The translations under genes and the position numbers were made by a program. The notes under the pieces are model-generated. The model was not told where the DNA came from. It did no database searches and saw nothing but the letters and a program-made list of their open reading frames with translations. Shown piece by piece: positions 17,734-25,950 of a stretch of DNA of 32,011 nucleotides. Location: assembly GCA_022824685.1 (NCBI GenBank), contig JAJDZJ010000179.1:1-32011 (forward strand), written 5' to 3'. This DNA comes from Caldilineaceae bacterium. GTDB taxonomy: Bacteria; Chloroflexota; Anaerolineae; Caldilineales; Caldilineaceae. Position 1 is the first letter of the stretch. Every line of letters starts with the position of its first letter.

Positions 17734-19320
17734 ATGTCGGATTTCGATGTCCTCTTCATTGGCGCGGGCCACAACGTTCTTGTCTGCGCTGGCTACCTGG
17801 CCCAGGCCGGCTATCGGGTCGGCATGCTTGAGCGGCGTTCGACCGTCGGCGGCGCAGTCGTAACCGAAGAGACCATTCCCGGCTTCCGTTTCGATCTGGG
17901 CGGCAGCGCCCACATTCTCATTCATCACACGCCGATCGTCCGCGATCTCTCCCTGGAGAACTTTGGTCTCAGTTATCTCGATATCGATCCACTCTTCTTC
18001 GCGCCCTTCCCCGATGGAGATCAGATCTTTGTCTGGAAAGACCTCGACCGGACTTGTGAGAGCATTGCGGCCGTTTCGCCTGAAGATGCCCTGAGGTATC
18101 GCAAATTCATCAAGGACTGGACCCCATTTGCAGAAGCAATGGTGGCCTCCTTTCTCCATGCCCCTACACCGTTCAATCTTGCAAAATGGCTGGTCTTCAA
18201 GAGTGGTGTAGCCGCGGACCTCGGCCCTCGCCTCCAAGCCGTTCTGGGAAGCTATGGCAAGCTACTGCGCCAGTCCTTCGTCTCCCCCAAAGTCCAGGCT
18301 CTCATCGGATGGATGGCTGCCCAGTCCGGGCCGCCGCCTGACGAGCGATTCAGCGCTCCGTTCGCCCTATGGCAACCCATGTATCACGTTTCCGGCATCA
18401 AGAGGCCGCGCGGCGGATCCGGCATGCTCACACAGGCGCTGGCGCGAATGATTAAAGCCCATCGGGGCACAATCATAGCCGATGCTTCAGTCGACCGGAT
18501 TATCGTCAGGAACGGGAATGCCATCGGCGTTCAGACTGACGCCGGCGAGCAGTTCACCGCAAGCAAAGCAATCGTGTCCGGCGCGCACATCCACACAACG
18601 CTCGAGCTCCTCCAGGGCCAGGCGCCGGCCCGGCGCATCTCATCAGCGCGTCGATCCAGGATCGGCAATGGCTTTGGCATGATGTTACGGTGCGCGCTGA
18701 CGGAGCTGCCCGACTACGTCAACCGAGGGCGCACGCCAGGCGCCGCTCCTCGCCCTGAACATCGCGCCTTGCAGTTCATCTGTCCCGATCTGGACTACCT
18801 GGAACGCGCCCACGCTGACTATCTCGCCGGTCTCCCTTCAGCGGATCCCGCTCTCATCGCGATGACCTTTTCTGCGGTGGATCCCTCACTTGCTCCGCCG
18901 GGCAGTCATGTTCTTTTCCTGTGGGGACAGTACTATCCCTATGAACTGGCCTCTGGCAGGAGTTGGGATGAGATCGGGGACACCGTTGCCGACCAGATGA
19001 TTGCCAAGCTGGCGGAGTACGCGCCCAACATAAGGCAAACTGTAACCGGCAGACTCGTTCAAACGCCGTTATGGTTGGAGAGAGAGTTGGGGCTGCTGCG
19101 AGGCAATGTCATGCATCTTGAAATGTCGGTCAACCAGATGTTTGCCATGCGGCCATCCCTCGGTATGAGCAACTATCGCGGACCAGTAAAGGGACTCTAT
19201 CTGACCGGCGCCAGCACGCACCCAGGCGGCGGCATTATGGGCGCCTCCGGCAGAAATGCGGCCGCCGCGATCCTTTACGATCTCGATCGTAAGGCTCTGA
19301 CCTTTCCAGCATTTCGGTAA
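17734..19320 (+). CDS. FAD-dependent oxidoreductase, PYROXD2/phytoene desaturase-like
   Basis: This 528-residue flavoprotein has an N-terminal FAD-binding Rossmann motif starting VLFIGAGHN (G10, G12), the dinucleotide-binding E33 in MLERR, and GG at 39-40 (TVGGAVVTEE). The C-terminal motif LTGASTHPGGGIMGASGRNAA closes the FAD site, as in CrtI/PYROXD2 relatives. The third glycine of the usual GxGxxG is V15 here (GHNV rather than GHNG). Carotenoid-desaturase relatives act on polyprenoid substrates, but PYROXD2-type members have poorly defined roles, so the substrate is unknown. The ATG lies two bases after menA, so the two proteins are probably coexpressed, which is consistent with a lipid- or quinone-related role. 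Confidence 0.82.
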   Translation: MSDFDVLFIGAGHNVLVCAGYLAQAGYRVGMLERRSTVGGAVVTEETIPGFRFDLGGSAHILIHHTPIVRDLSLENFGLSYLDIDPLFFAPFPDGDQIFVWKDLDRTCESIAAVSPEDALRYRKFIKDWTPFAEAMVASFLHAPTPFNLAKWLVFKSGVAADLGPRLQAVLGSYGKLLRQSFVSPKVQALIGWMAAQSGPPPDERFSAPFALWQPMYHVSGIKRPRGGSGMLTQALARMIKAHRGTIIADASVDRIIVRNGNAIGVQTDAGEQFTASKAIVSGAHIHTTLELLQGQAPARRISSARRSRIGNGFGMMLRCALTELPDYVNRGRTPGAAPRPEHRALQFICPDLDYLERAHADYLAGLPSADPALIAMTFSAVDPSLAPPGSHVLFLWGQYYPYELASGRSWDEIGDTVADQMIAKLAEYAPNIRQTVTGRLVQTPLWLERELGLLRGNVMHLEMSVNQMFAMRPSLGMSNYRGPVKGLYLTGASTHPGGGIMGASGRNAAAAILYDLDRKALTFPAFR

Positions 19321-19360
19321 CGGGCTCAGCCTTGCCAACTGACGCGACGTCTTGCAGTCC

Positions 19361-19384
19361 CGAGCCCGCGCCGCCAAGGGCTCG
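19361..19384. terminator. Perfect 7-bp GC hairpin after the flavoprotein gene
   Basis: CGAGCCC (19361-19367) and GGGCTCG (19378-19384) are perfect inverted repeats around a ten-base loop. No T-run follows, so it is not a classical intrinsic terminator. The left arm can alternatively pair with CGGGCTC at 19321-19327, so two mutually exclusive folds are possible. It separates the flavoprotein gene from the next promoter candidate. Confidence 0.4.
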
Positions 19385-19388
19385 CGCA

Positions 19389-19417
19389 TTGGAACTGACA
19401 GGCTGTAGTGATAGAAT
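19389..19417 (+). promoter_or_regulatory. Extended -10 promoter candidate for the 142-residue protein
   Basis: TTGGAA (19389-19394) and TAGAAT (19412-19417) are separated by 17 bases, and TGA before the -10 gives an extended TGn motif. The expected start point, about seven bases beyond the -10, falls at 19424, the A of the next gene's ATG. The transcript would then be leaderless. Confidence 0.5.
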
Positions 19418-19423
19418 CGGGCC

Positions 19424-19852
19424 ATGGACCCCGTTAAAGCATCAGTCCCCGAACGCACCACAATTTACCGCTTTCGCGCCACCGGAGAGGATGCCGTAGG
19501 GTACGTTCTCTCCAAAGGAATATACCGCTTACGCTGGCAGGAGGGCACCGCAATTGGCCGCTGCGAATTCGATGATGTCGGTGGGCGCATCTTTCGAACA
19601 ACGCGTTTCGGCGAGAAAGAGCTTGGAGGAATCACGCTCAAAGGCATCATCCACAGTCACGGCCTGTTTGAGGGCGGCAACTTGGGCTGGTTAGAGCCTG
19701 ACGGAACTGTGTTGAAGGGCGGATACATCTTCGCCGAAGAGGAAGTCGGCCGCGTCGAAGGTCCGCAGGAGCAGGCGGCTGCAGCGGCGTTAATGTTGAT
19801 TTTTTTGCCTGAAGAGGAGGAAGAGGATCGGGAGGCGAAGAGGTTTGATTGA
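19424..19852 (+). CDS. Small protein of unknown function (142 residues)
   Basis: I do not recognise this protein. It is soluble in character, with a predicted beta-rich core of short strands separated by glycines (GYVLSKGIYRLRW, IGRCEFDD, GRIFRTTRFGEKELGG, GNLGWLEPDGTVLKGGY). An Ala-rich segment follows, and the tail is strongly acidic then basic (LPEEEEEDREAKRFD). There is no signal peptide, membrane helix or catalytic motif. The ATG has no Shine-Dalgarno sequence, which fits the leaderless transcript suggested by the promoter spacing. The next gene follows 53 bases later on the same strand. Confidence 0.65.
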   Translation: MDPVKASVPERTTIYRFRATGEDAVGYVLSKGIYRLRWQEGTAIGRCEFDDVGGRIFRTTRFGEKELGGITLKGIIHSHGLFEGGNLGWLEPDGTVLKGGYIFAEEEVGRVEGPQEQAAAAALMLIFLPEEEEEDREAKRFD

Positions 19853-19905
19853 AGTATTTTAGGTTAGTTTATGAAGGTTTTGATTGACTACGCGAAAAAC
19901 CCCTG

Positions 19906-20775
19906 ATGTTCACCATTGAAACAGATCGCATTACCTTCAATCTCCGTTCGTCAGGCAGCAGCGATGGCGTTCCCCTTCTCCTGCTCCACGCCTCCCACGC
20001 GACCAGCCGCTGGTGGGAGCCTTTCTTCGCTGTCTTGCCGGATTCGATCCACGCCATAGCGCCGGACCTGCGCGGCTGTGGAAGGAGCACACAGTCTGAG
20101 AATGGCTACGACATTGAAGAACAGGTCGAGGATATCTCAGAATTGGTCGCCGCGCTTGACTTGACCGACTTCGATCTCGTGGGACATGGAAGCGGCGGCG
20201 CCATTGCAGTCGAATTCGCGCTGCGCCACCCGCAGAAGCTGCACAGCCTCATCCTTGTAGACAGTGTCCCTATCGAAGGCGCCTTCACCCCGCTTCAAGG
20301 CCTGCAACTCCTTTCCCGGATGCGCGATGACCGCCCCCTCTTGAGTCGCGCCCTTTCCGCGCTCATGCCGACCGTCCCGCCTCCAACCATGACCAGTTCA
20401 GAATTCGAAACCTTCTTCGACCATTTGGTCGAGGACGCAGCGGCAATGGCCCCTGCAGCATTCACAGCTGTGGCAGAGGCGCTGAACCGCTGGAATCGCC
20501 TCGAAGAGGCCCACAGGCTGACTTTGCCTACACTTCTCCTCCTGGGGACGGAAGACACCATAGTCGAAAGAGATGCCGCCACGCGCACACTGCTCGCCAT
20601 ACCCGGCGCCGCAAATTTGGAAATTCTCAGAGGACTGGGCCACTCCCCCATGATCGAATCGCCGGTGGTCCTTGCAGAGCGAATCATTGAGTTCATTACC
20701 GAAGACTTTGAGAGCTTCGAAGAAGCCAGAGAGTTCGCGCATCAGAACAGCGAAACCGATGACAGAGCCGAGTAG
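19906..20775 (+). CDS. Alpha/beta-fold hydrolase
   Basis: This 289-residue cytoplasmic protein has the alpha/beta hydrolase fold. Expected catalytic residues are the nucleophile S96 in VGHGSGG, acid D217 in LLLLGTED, and H246 in GLGHSP. The oxyanion-hole region LLLLHASHATSRWW and PDLRGCGRS are also typical. Family members include esterases, lactonases, haloperoxidases and epoxide hydrolases; a serine nucleophile excludes dehalogenase or epoxide hydrolase chemistry, but the substrate is unknown. The C-terminal 30 residues are unusually acidic (EDFESFEEAREF), beyond the usual fold end. No strong ribosome binding site precedes the ATG. Confidence 0.85.
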   Translation: MFTIETDRITFNLRSSGSSDGVPLLLLHASHATSRWWEPFFAVLPDSIHAIAPDLRGCGRSTQSENGYDIEEQVEDISELVAALDLTDFDLVGHGSGGAIAVEFALRHPQKLHSLILVDSVPIEGAFTPLQGLQLLSRMRDDRPLLSRALSALMPTVPPPTMTSSEFETFFDHLVEDAAAMAPAAFTAVAEALNRWNRLEEAHRLTLPTLLLLGTEDTIVERDAATRTLLAIPGAANLEILRGLGHSPMIESPVVLAERIIEFITEDFESFEEAREFAHQNSETDDRAE

Positions 20776-20840
20776 CCTCTGCGGTGCCCGAAAATCGCTC
20801 TGGTCATTTCCGTTAGGCATCACGTCATTGTAGACATTCT

Positions 20841-21479
20841 ATGGACACTGATAGCAACGAAGAACTGCGTGCCCACTGGGATGAGCGTTATCGCAGCGGA
20901 CAGACCCCCTGGGACACCGGGATCACCCCTCCCGAAGTCCAGAAATTCTGGAAGGAATACACCTCGCCCGAAGACGGAAACCTGGCCCTCGATATTGGCT
21001 GCGGAACTGGGTTGAACACCCTGTTCCTTGCAAGGCAAGGACTGTTTGCAATCGGATTCGATCTCTCAGGCCAGGCCCTGAAGCTCGCCCGCAAAAGACT
21101 CAGCCCTGACGCCGCCACCGGTCAGGAGCGTCCGCGAGTCAAGGCGATGTTCGTGCAGGCGGACGTATCCAGGCTGCCCGTAGGCAGCCTCGACGCAGTT
21201 TACGCGCTGGATATCGGTTGCCTTCACAGCCTTCCGGACGACCGCAGGCCCGCATACGCCCAGGGTGTCATCCGCGCGCTAAGGCCCGGGGGCTACTACC
21301 ATCTCTACGTGTTCGACCGGAGCAAGTCTGATGGGCCTGGCGCAAGGGGAATGGATGACGGAGAGGTGGCCGCCCTGTTCGACGGCAAAATGGAGATACT
21401 GTCAGAGGAACGCGGCGTCTCTTCAACCCAGGTCTCGCGACCCTCGCGCTGGTTTCTGCTGAGAATGACCGAAAAGTAG
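20841..21479 (+). CDS. Class I SAM-dependent methyltransferase (TPMT/TehB-like)
   Basis: This 212-residue protein has the glycine-rich SAM motif LALDIGCGTGLNT (48-60, D51 first), an acidic GFDLSG at the end of strand 2, and QADVSRLP before strand 4. The N-terminus, HWDERYRSGQTPWDTG, with the paired W and PWD, is the pattern of thiopurine/tellurite-type small-molecule methyltransferases. The acceptor cannot be assigned; sulfur, selenium or tellurium compounds are typical for the group. It is the last gene of the plus-strand block and converges with the LCP gene, with 134 bases between. It starts 65 bases after the alpha/beta hydrolase. Confidence 0.85.
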   Translation: MDTDSNEELRAHWDERYRSGQTPWDTGITPPEVQKFWKEYTSPEDGNLALDIGCGTGLNTLFLARQGLFAIGFDLSGQALKLARKRLSPDAATGQERPRVKAMFVQADVSRLPVGSLDAVYALDIGCLHSLPDDRRPAYAQGVIRALRPGGYYHLYVFDRSKSDGPGARGMDDGEVAALFDGKMEILSEERGVSSTQVSRPSRWFLLRMTEK

Positions 21480-21613
21480 CCTCTGGGTCTACAGAAACGA
21501 GCCTTGCCCCTGAGCGAGACATTCGGAACAGTCTGGCTTTCCTATCCCCAGTAGCTGAAAAGCAGTTTTCCTTTTCCATTCCGGAGGAGCATTCCCCGCG
21601 AGGCATCCTGTCT

Positions 21614-22873
21614 CTAAGGGCAAAGGGGCCTCGATACCGGGGCAGGGCCGTCTCCGTCATCCGGCTGAGGATTCTCCGGACTGATCGACGTATTCGTCTC
21701 CACCAGCGGCGGCCTGTCAAATACACGTCTTAGCTCTTCCGCGATAAAGTCCCAATCGACCACAAAGACCGCCATCCCCTCGCGCCAGCCATGGCGCATC
21801 GCGTCCGGCGGACCCAGCACCATTCCCTTTACATCCGATTCGCTCAGCGACAGACCGAACCGCGCATACCGCACCGTGTCCCATTTGCCCACATCCGTGT
21901 CAACCGAATAACGCAGCGCGTCGTACAATTTGAAGGCTCTCGGCAGGAGATTCTGTTCCACCAACTGCTTTCTCAGCGCCCAAACGACTCGCTGCTGCCT
22001 GCGCGCCCGCTCAAGGTCGCCGCCGCCAGACCTCCGGCTGCGCACGTAACTGAGCGCCTGTTCTCCATTCAACAGATGCTCGCCGGGCGGCAGGTTCAGG
22101 TAAATTCCTTCCTCCGGATAGTATTCGTAGAGGTAGCAGTCTACGTGTATCTTGAGACCGCCAAGGGCATCGATCAGGTTCTCGAATCCTTCAAAGCGAA
22201 AGCGGATAAAGTTGTCAATCGTGATTGCTAACCGTTCCTCCAGGATCGACGTCAGCAGTCGGGGCCCACCCCCTCCCGGGGCATCCATTTCTCCCAGGTA
22301 GTCGATTACGTTGATCCGATTTGGAAGATGGCCCGGTATGTGGTCAATGTACATATCTCGGGGAAAGGAAACAATTGCCGCTTCACCAAGCTCCGGGTTC
22401 ATCATGAGCAGAATGATGACATCAGTCCGCCAATTGGGCTGATCCGGCCTCTGATCGCTGCCCAATATCAGAATGTTGGTCGTATTTTCGAGGTCTGTTA
22501 TTTGCGGGGTTGGCTGCGGGCTTGGAGTGGCTGAAGGCGTAGCAGATGGTACAGGTGTCGCCGTGGAAGTTTCCACAACCGAAACTTCGCCGGCTGCCGG
22601 CTGCTCCAGTTGCCTGGTTGGCAAGCTAACTGGCAGTCTGTCTAGTGAACCCGATTCGGCTGGTTTCTTGTCAATCTGCGCCTCGCCGGGGAGAGAAACT
22701 TCAACTTGCAGCTCCTCTCCCGATTCGGTATCACTGTTTACGATAACAAAACTGAGCAAAATGGCGCTGCCGAGAATCAAGAGCAGATAGGGTCGAACAA
22801 ACGGGTGCAGTCCGCGTCGAATCGTCGTCCGTGTCTGTTTCTGAAGAGCAGGTAGGTGGCGCCGCAGGCTCAT
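21614..22873 (-). CDS. LytR-CpsA-Psr (LCP) family envelope protein
   Basis: This 419-residue, single-pass protein is anchored by a membrane helix at about 29-47. A Thr/Pro/Ser-rich linker (residues 103-123) leads to an extracytoplasmic LCP domain. Conserved LCP residues are visible: RTD (149-151), SFPRDMYI (169-176, with R172 and D173), and YVRSRR with DLERARRQQR (276-295). LCP enzymes transfer undecaprenyl-linked polymers such as teichoic acids or capsular glycans to the cell wall or to other acceptors. The acceptor here is unknown, and a Chloroflexota envelope may use them differently. It is the last gene of the minus block, 165 bases after cinA. The start has only a weak ribosome binding site. 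Confidence 0.9.
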   Translation of the reverse strand: MSLRRHLPALQKQTRTTIRRGLHPFVRPYLLLILGSAILLSFVIVNSDTESGEELQVEVSLPGEAQIDKKPAESGSLDRLPVSLPTRQLEQPAAGEVSVVETSTATPVPSATPSATPSPQPTPQITDLENTTNILILGSDQRPDQPNWRTDVIILLMMNPELGEAAIVSFPRDMYIDHIPGHLPNRINVIDYLGEMDAPGGGGPRLLTSILEERLAITIDNFIRFRFEGFENLIDALGGLKIHVDCYLYEYYPEEGIYLNLPPGEHLLNGEQALSYVRSRRSGGGDLERARRQQRVVWALRKQLVEQNLLPRAFKLYDALRYSVDTDVGKWDTVRYARFGLSLSESDVKGMVLGPPDAMRHGWREGMAVFVVDWDFIAEELRRVFDRPPLVETNTSISPENPQPDDGDGPAPVSRPLCP

Positions 22874-23038
22874 AGCCGGAAGGTTCGTCCATCAAGAGGG
22901 CAAGTCGGCGAACATCTCACCAATAGACCTGGACTGGATTTGCATGGGGCAATGGGACGGCGAGAAGTGAGGATCGGGACGTGAGCCAGGCTCTTTCTCC
23001 TCCTTTCTCTTTCCTTTGCTCGGGATGAGGCCCGTTCA

Positions 23039-24295
23039 CTAGACGTCAAGGTCAAGTAAGATTCGGCGGAGCAGGTCCATCGCTCGATTCCCTACCCAAG
23101 CATTTGTCAGCCTGTCCGCCCCGCCAAATGGAAATCGTGCCACTTCGGTTCGCTCAGGCCCGGCGCAGCCGATCCATGTTTCGCCGCCCTGACTGGAGTG
23201 GAAGGTCTCGTCGGGTCGGCCACTGGTGATGACGGCCAGCCCATGGGAAGCCTTGCATTCATCACGCAGCATGAGTGCCAGATCACCGGCGACTTCGCTC
23301 GTCGGGGGCTGCCTGAGCAACTGTTCGAAAGTGTCCTGTCCAGGGTTCCCTTCCAGGATCCGCTGGGCATTCTCCGGCCCCGCTCCGCTTATCATTCGTT
23401 CAGCGATTGCCCCGCCGGTGACGGTCTCAAGGAGAGCTACGCTGGCGTCAGCCTTCGCCAATAGACGCGCCAGGACCGCCTCAACCGTCTCTTCTGGCGT
23501 CGTACTGTATATACAGTCGCCGATGACGGCGCGTACTTGCTTTTCCATCCCATCCAGTAGACGCTCGGCCTCCTCCGCGCTTGACGCCCTCGCCGCAATG
23601 CGGACATCGGCCTGCCCCAGATGCGCAGCCAGTCCCATCGTCGGATTCCTGCTATCCATCAGTGCGCCCAATTCTGCGTCCAGGCTGCTTTCACCGATTC
23701 CAACCGTCCGTAATATGCGCCTGCGAATGACGCCTACACCGCCTGTAAAATCCTTCAGGTACGGCAATACCAGGTCAGCCATCATTCGCTTCATTTCCCG
23801 CGGAACGCCCGGCATGGCAATGACCTTCCCGTTCCGCCCGTGCCTTCGATCGTAGGCGATGAATCCGGGCGCCGTTCCGACCGGGTTTTCCAGTATGGTC
23901 GCTTTCTCCGGAATCTGGGCCTGGCGGAGGTTGTTTTCGCTCATGCGCTGGTATCCCCAGCGGGCAAAACGTTCTCTCAACTTTTCCTCTATGTCTGGAT
24001 GTCGCTCCAAAGGACAGCCAGTTGCATTGGCAATCGCGTCGCGCGTGATATCATCGGCAGTTGGCCCCAAGCCGCCCGTAACCAGCACGACGTCGCTGCG
24101 GGCCAGGGCCATCTCCAAAACGCCCCGCAGACGCGGCTCGTTGTCTCCGACACTGGTCTTGTAGTATATGTTGACGCCAATCTCTCGTAGCTCCTGGGCA
24201 ATCCAGGCGGCGTTGGTGTCGACAATATCGCCGAGCAATATCTCCGTGCCGGACGTGACGAGTTCCGCTGAGACCTCTTTTGTGTCTGACGTCAT
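23039..24295 (-). CDS. cinA: CinA-family protein with degenerate C-terminal deamidase domain
   Basis: This 418-residue protein has an N-terminal molybdopterin-binding-like domain (COG1058) with the family motifs LVTSGTEILLGDIVDTN, VLVTGGLGPTADDITRDA and AMPGVPREM, associated with ADP-ribose pyrophosphatase activity. The C-terminal region from about residue 272 corresponds to the PncC/NMN deamidase domain. There the usual ESCTGG reads ETVTGG (290-295), the YSNEAK lysine motif is absent, and the TGxAGPGGG loop is replaced by ITSGRPDETF. Deamidase activity is therefore doubtful. It lies in the ligA operon, which is notable because NAD-dependent ligase releases NMN. The ATG has AGGAA upstream. 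Confidence 0.88.
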   Translation of the reverse strand: MTSDTKEVSAELVTSGTEILLGDIVDTNAAWIAQELREIGVNIYYKTSVGDNEPRLRGVLEMALARSDVVLVTGGLGPTADDITRDAIANATGCPLERHPDIEEKLRERFARWGYQRMSENNLRQAQIPEKATILENPVGTAPGFIAYDRRHGRNGKVIAMPGVPREMKRMMADLVLPYLKDFTGGVGVIRRRILRTVGIGESSLDAELGALMDSRNPTMGLAAHLGQADVRIAARASSAEEAERLLDGMEKQVRAVIGDCIYSTTPEETVEAVLARLLAKADASVALLETVTGGAIAERMISGAGPENAQRILEGNPGQDTFEQLLRQPPTSEVAGDLALMLRDECKASHGLAVITSGRPDETFHSSQGGETWIGCAGPERTEVARFPFGGADRLTNAWVGNRAMDLLRRILLDLDV

Positions 24296-24361
24296 GGCTG
24301 TCGGTTCCTGGTCCTTGCTAGTTCCTAGTCTGATCGTCCACTCTCGCTTCGCTCACAAAGC

Positions 24362-25945
24362 TTAAAGCAGTAGAGCCGCCTGTCCTCGAATGCTTCTCAC
24401 CCGGCTTGCAAGCGCCCCGTTTCCCTCACTGCTGAAGCGCTCCTCCAGCCCCTTCAGCGCCTCCACAAATTCTGGTGAAAGCTCAGAGCGGTTCTCCTGT
24501 AGAAGGCTGCGCATGGCGCCTTCATCGGGCGCTGAAAGGAGGCGGTTGAGAAGTTTCATCTCCGGCGGCATACTTTCTTCGAGGATGGCAACCGCCATTG
24601 CATAGATGGAACGCAATCTTTGTACTGCGAATGCTGCGTTGTTCTGTTCGGCCTGTTGAATGTTCGAAGCCAGGACCGCCAGGAACACCTCGTCTATATG
24701 GTCTGCGTTTTCTCTCAGAGCCGCGTCGGTATCCGGGGCCTGCAAGACCTCTTGCAGTACAGCCTGGACCTCCTGCGCCGCCGCCTGCTGACTCTGCGTG
24801 CGCTGCTCACTTAGTTCAACTGTACGTTCACGAATCGCGATCAGGGCAGATCGCTCTTCAGGATCGGTGGAGTTCTCCAAACGATCGGCAAGACCGAGCA
24901 GAAATGGGTAATCGGTGATCGCTGCCGCCGCGTTCAGGACCGCAGTAGCGATGGCTTCCCCCTCTTCTCCTTCCAGCCAGTATTCAAGCAGCTGTGTCAG
25001 CAACTCGTCACGCGTCGTCCGCGGCCCGAGCCTCGAAAGAGCTTTCTGAACCCGTTCCTCCAACGCTCTTAGCTCTTGGCCGGCCTCAGTGGATTCAAGG
25101 AGCGTACTGCGGAGGCTGACCAGCGCTTCCTGCTGCTCAGTCTGACCTTCGGCGGCAACCGCGTTGATCACCTGCCCCAGCAGCACAAAAAAGCTCGAAT
25201 CGATCAATGACTTGCTTCGTTCAACGACCATCTGCATCGCGCTCAAGTCGCCGCCAAGTCGAATCAGGCTGCTGATCAACTCCGACTGTTCGCGGCGCCG
25301 GCGAAGCATCTCCGGTGTGACACCCTCGAATCCCCACAGTTTCTCAATTAAGGAGTCCCACTCGAAGAACTGTTGCGCCTGAAACATGTAGCCCTTGCGC
25401 TGGTCCGAAGGCAGCCGCGCCATGAGCGCCTGGCTCAACTCCCCAATCATCTTTTGCGTCTGCATGTCGTCCAGCCGGGCCTGGCCGGGCACGACAACAC
25501 CGAGAAACTCATGCTCCGGCTCGTGGACCATCAGCGGCACGCTGAGAGGGCCGCCCGCGCCGCAGGAATGGCAAATGGCGGTATTGATCTGCCCGCCAAG
25601 CAGGGGACCCTTCAACTCAGGATTGGCGCCAAAATCAACAATCGAAAACACGGCCGCCGTGTAAGTGGCGCCACAACCGGGGCAGGTGACTTGCGCCCCG
25701 GTGGGCGGAAAAAGCAGATTCAACTCGGGTTGTTGGCCGGCGCCTGTCTGGGCAGTAGCCTGCGGCTGCGAAGTTGCCTGGGAGGCTTCTTCGCCTGCTG
25801 TCTCCTCTGCCTCAGACGTTGGTTCCGCCTCAGCCTCTGGCTGGTTCGGTTCCTGGCGCCTGGAAGTGGAAAACCCTTTCGGGAGCTCGATGCCGCCGGA
25901 CGGTTCTGACGGGGGTGGGCTGCCAGGAGTCCAGATTTCACTCAT
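24362..25945 (-). CDS. CpXC-domain protein, zinc-ribbon type
   Basis: This 527-residue protein has a long acidic, Gln/Ala-rich unstructured N-terminus. A CpXC-like domain follows, with CPGCG (C88, C91) and CHSCG (C125, C128), which can bind one zinc ion. The sequence LKGPLLGGQINTAICHSCG is characteristic of the family. From about residue 200 it is a long, largely helical region rich in Glu, Gln and Leu, probably alpha-solenoid or coiled coil. The biochemical role of CpXC proteins is not known to me. The gene starts 5 bases after the TPR-like gene and is probably in the same operon. Confidence 0.78.
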   Translation of the reverse strand: MSEIWTPGSPPPSEPSGGIELPKGFSTSRRQEPNQPEAEAEPTSEAEETAGEEASQATSQPQATAQTGAGQQPELNLLFPPTGAQVTCPGCGATYTAAVFSIVDFGANPELKGPLLGGQINTAICHSCGAGGPLSVPLMVHEPEHEFLGVVVPGQARLDDMQTQKMIGELSQALMARLPSDQRKGYMFQAQQFFEWDSLIEKLWGFEGVTPEMLRRRREQSELISSLIRLGGDLSAMQMVVERSKSLIDSSFFVLLGQVINAVAAEGQTEQQEALVSLRSTLLESTEAGQELRALEERVQKALSRLGPRTTRDELLTQLLEYWLEGEEGEAIATAVLNAAAAITDYPFLLGLADRLENSTDPEERSALIAIRERTVELSEQRTQSQQAAAQEVQAVLQEVLQAPDTDAALRENADHIDEVFLAVLASNIQQAEQNNAAFAVQRLRSIYAMAVAILEESMPPEMKLLNRLLSAPDEGAMRSLLQENRSELSPEFVEALKGLEERFSSEGNGALASRVRSIRGQAALLL

Positions 25946-25950
25946 GATTG

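Noticed and set aside
22870..23055. A 61-codon minus-strand frame between cinA and the LCP gene, ending in an ATGA overlap with the LCP start
   Set aside because: It begins at a TTG without a ribosome binding site, overlaps the end of cinA, and its Arg/Ser/Pro-rich translation has no motif. The overlap alone is not enough.
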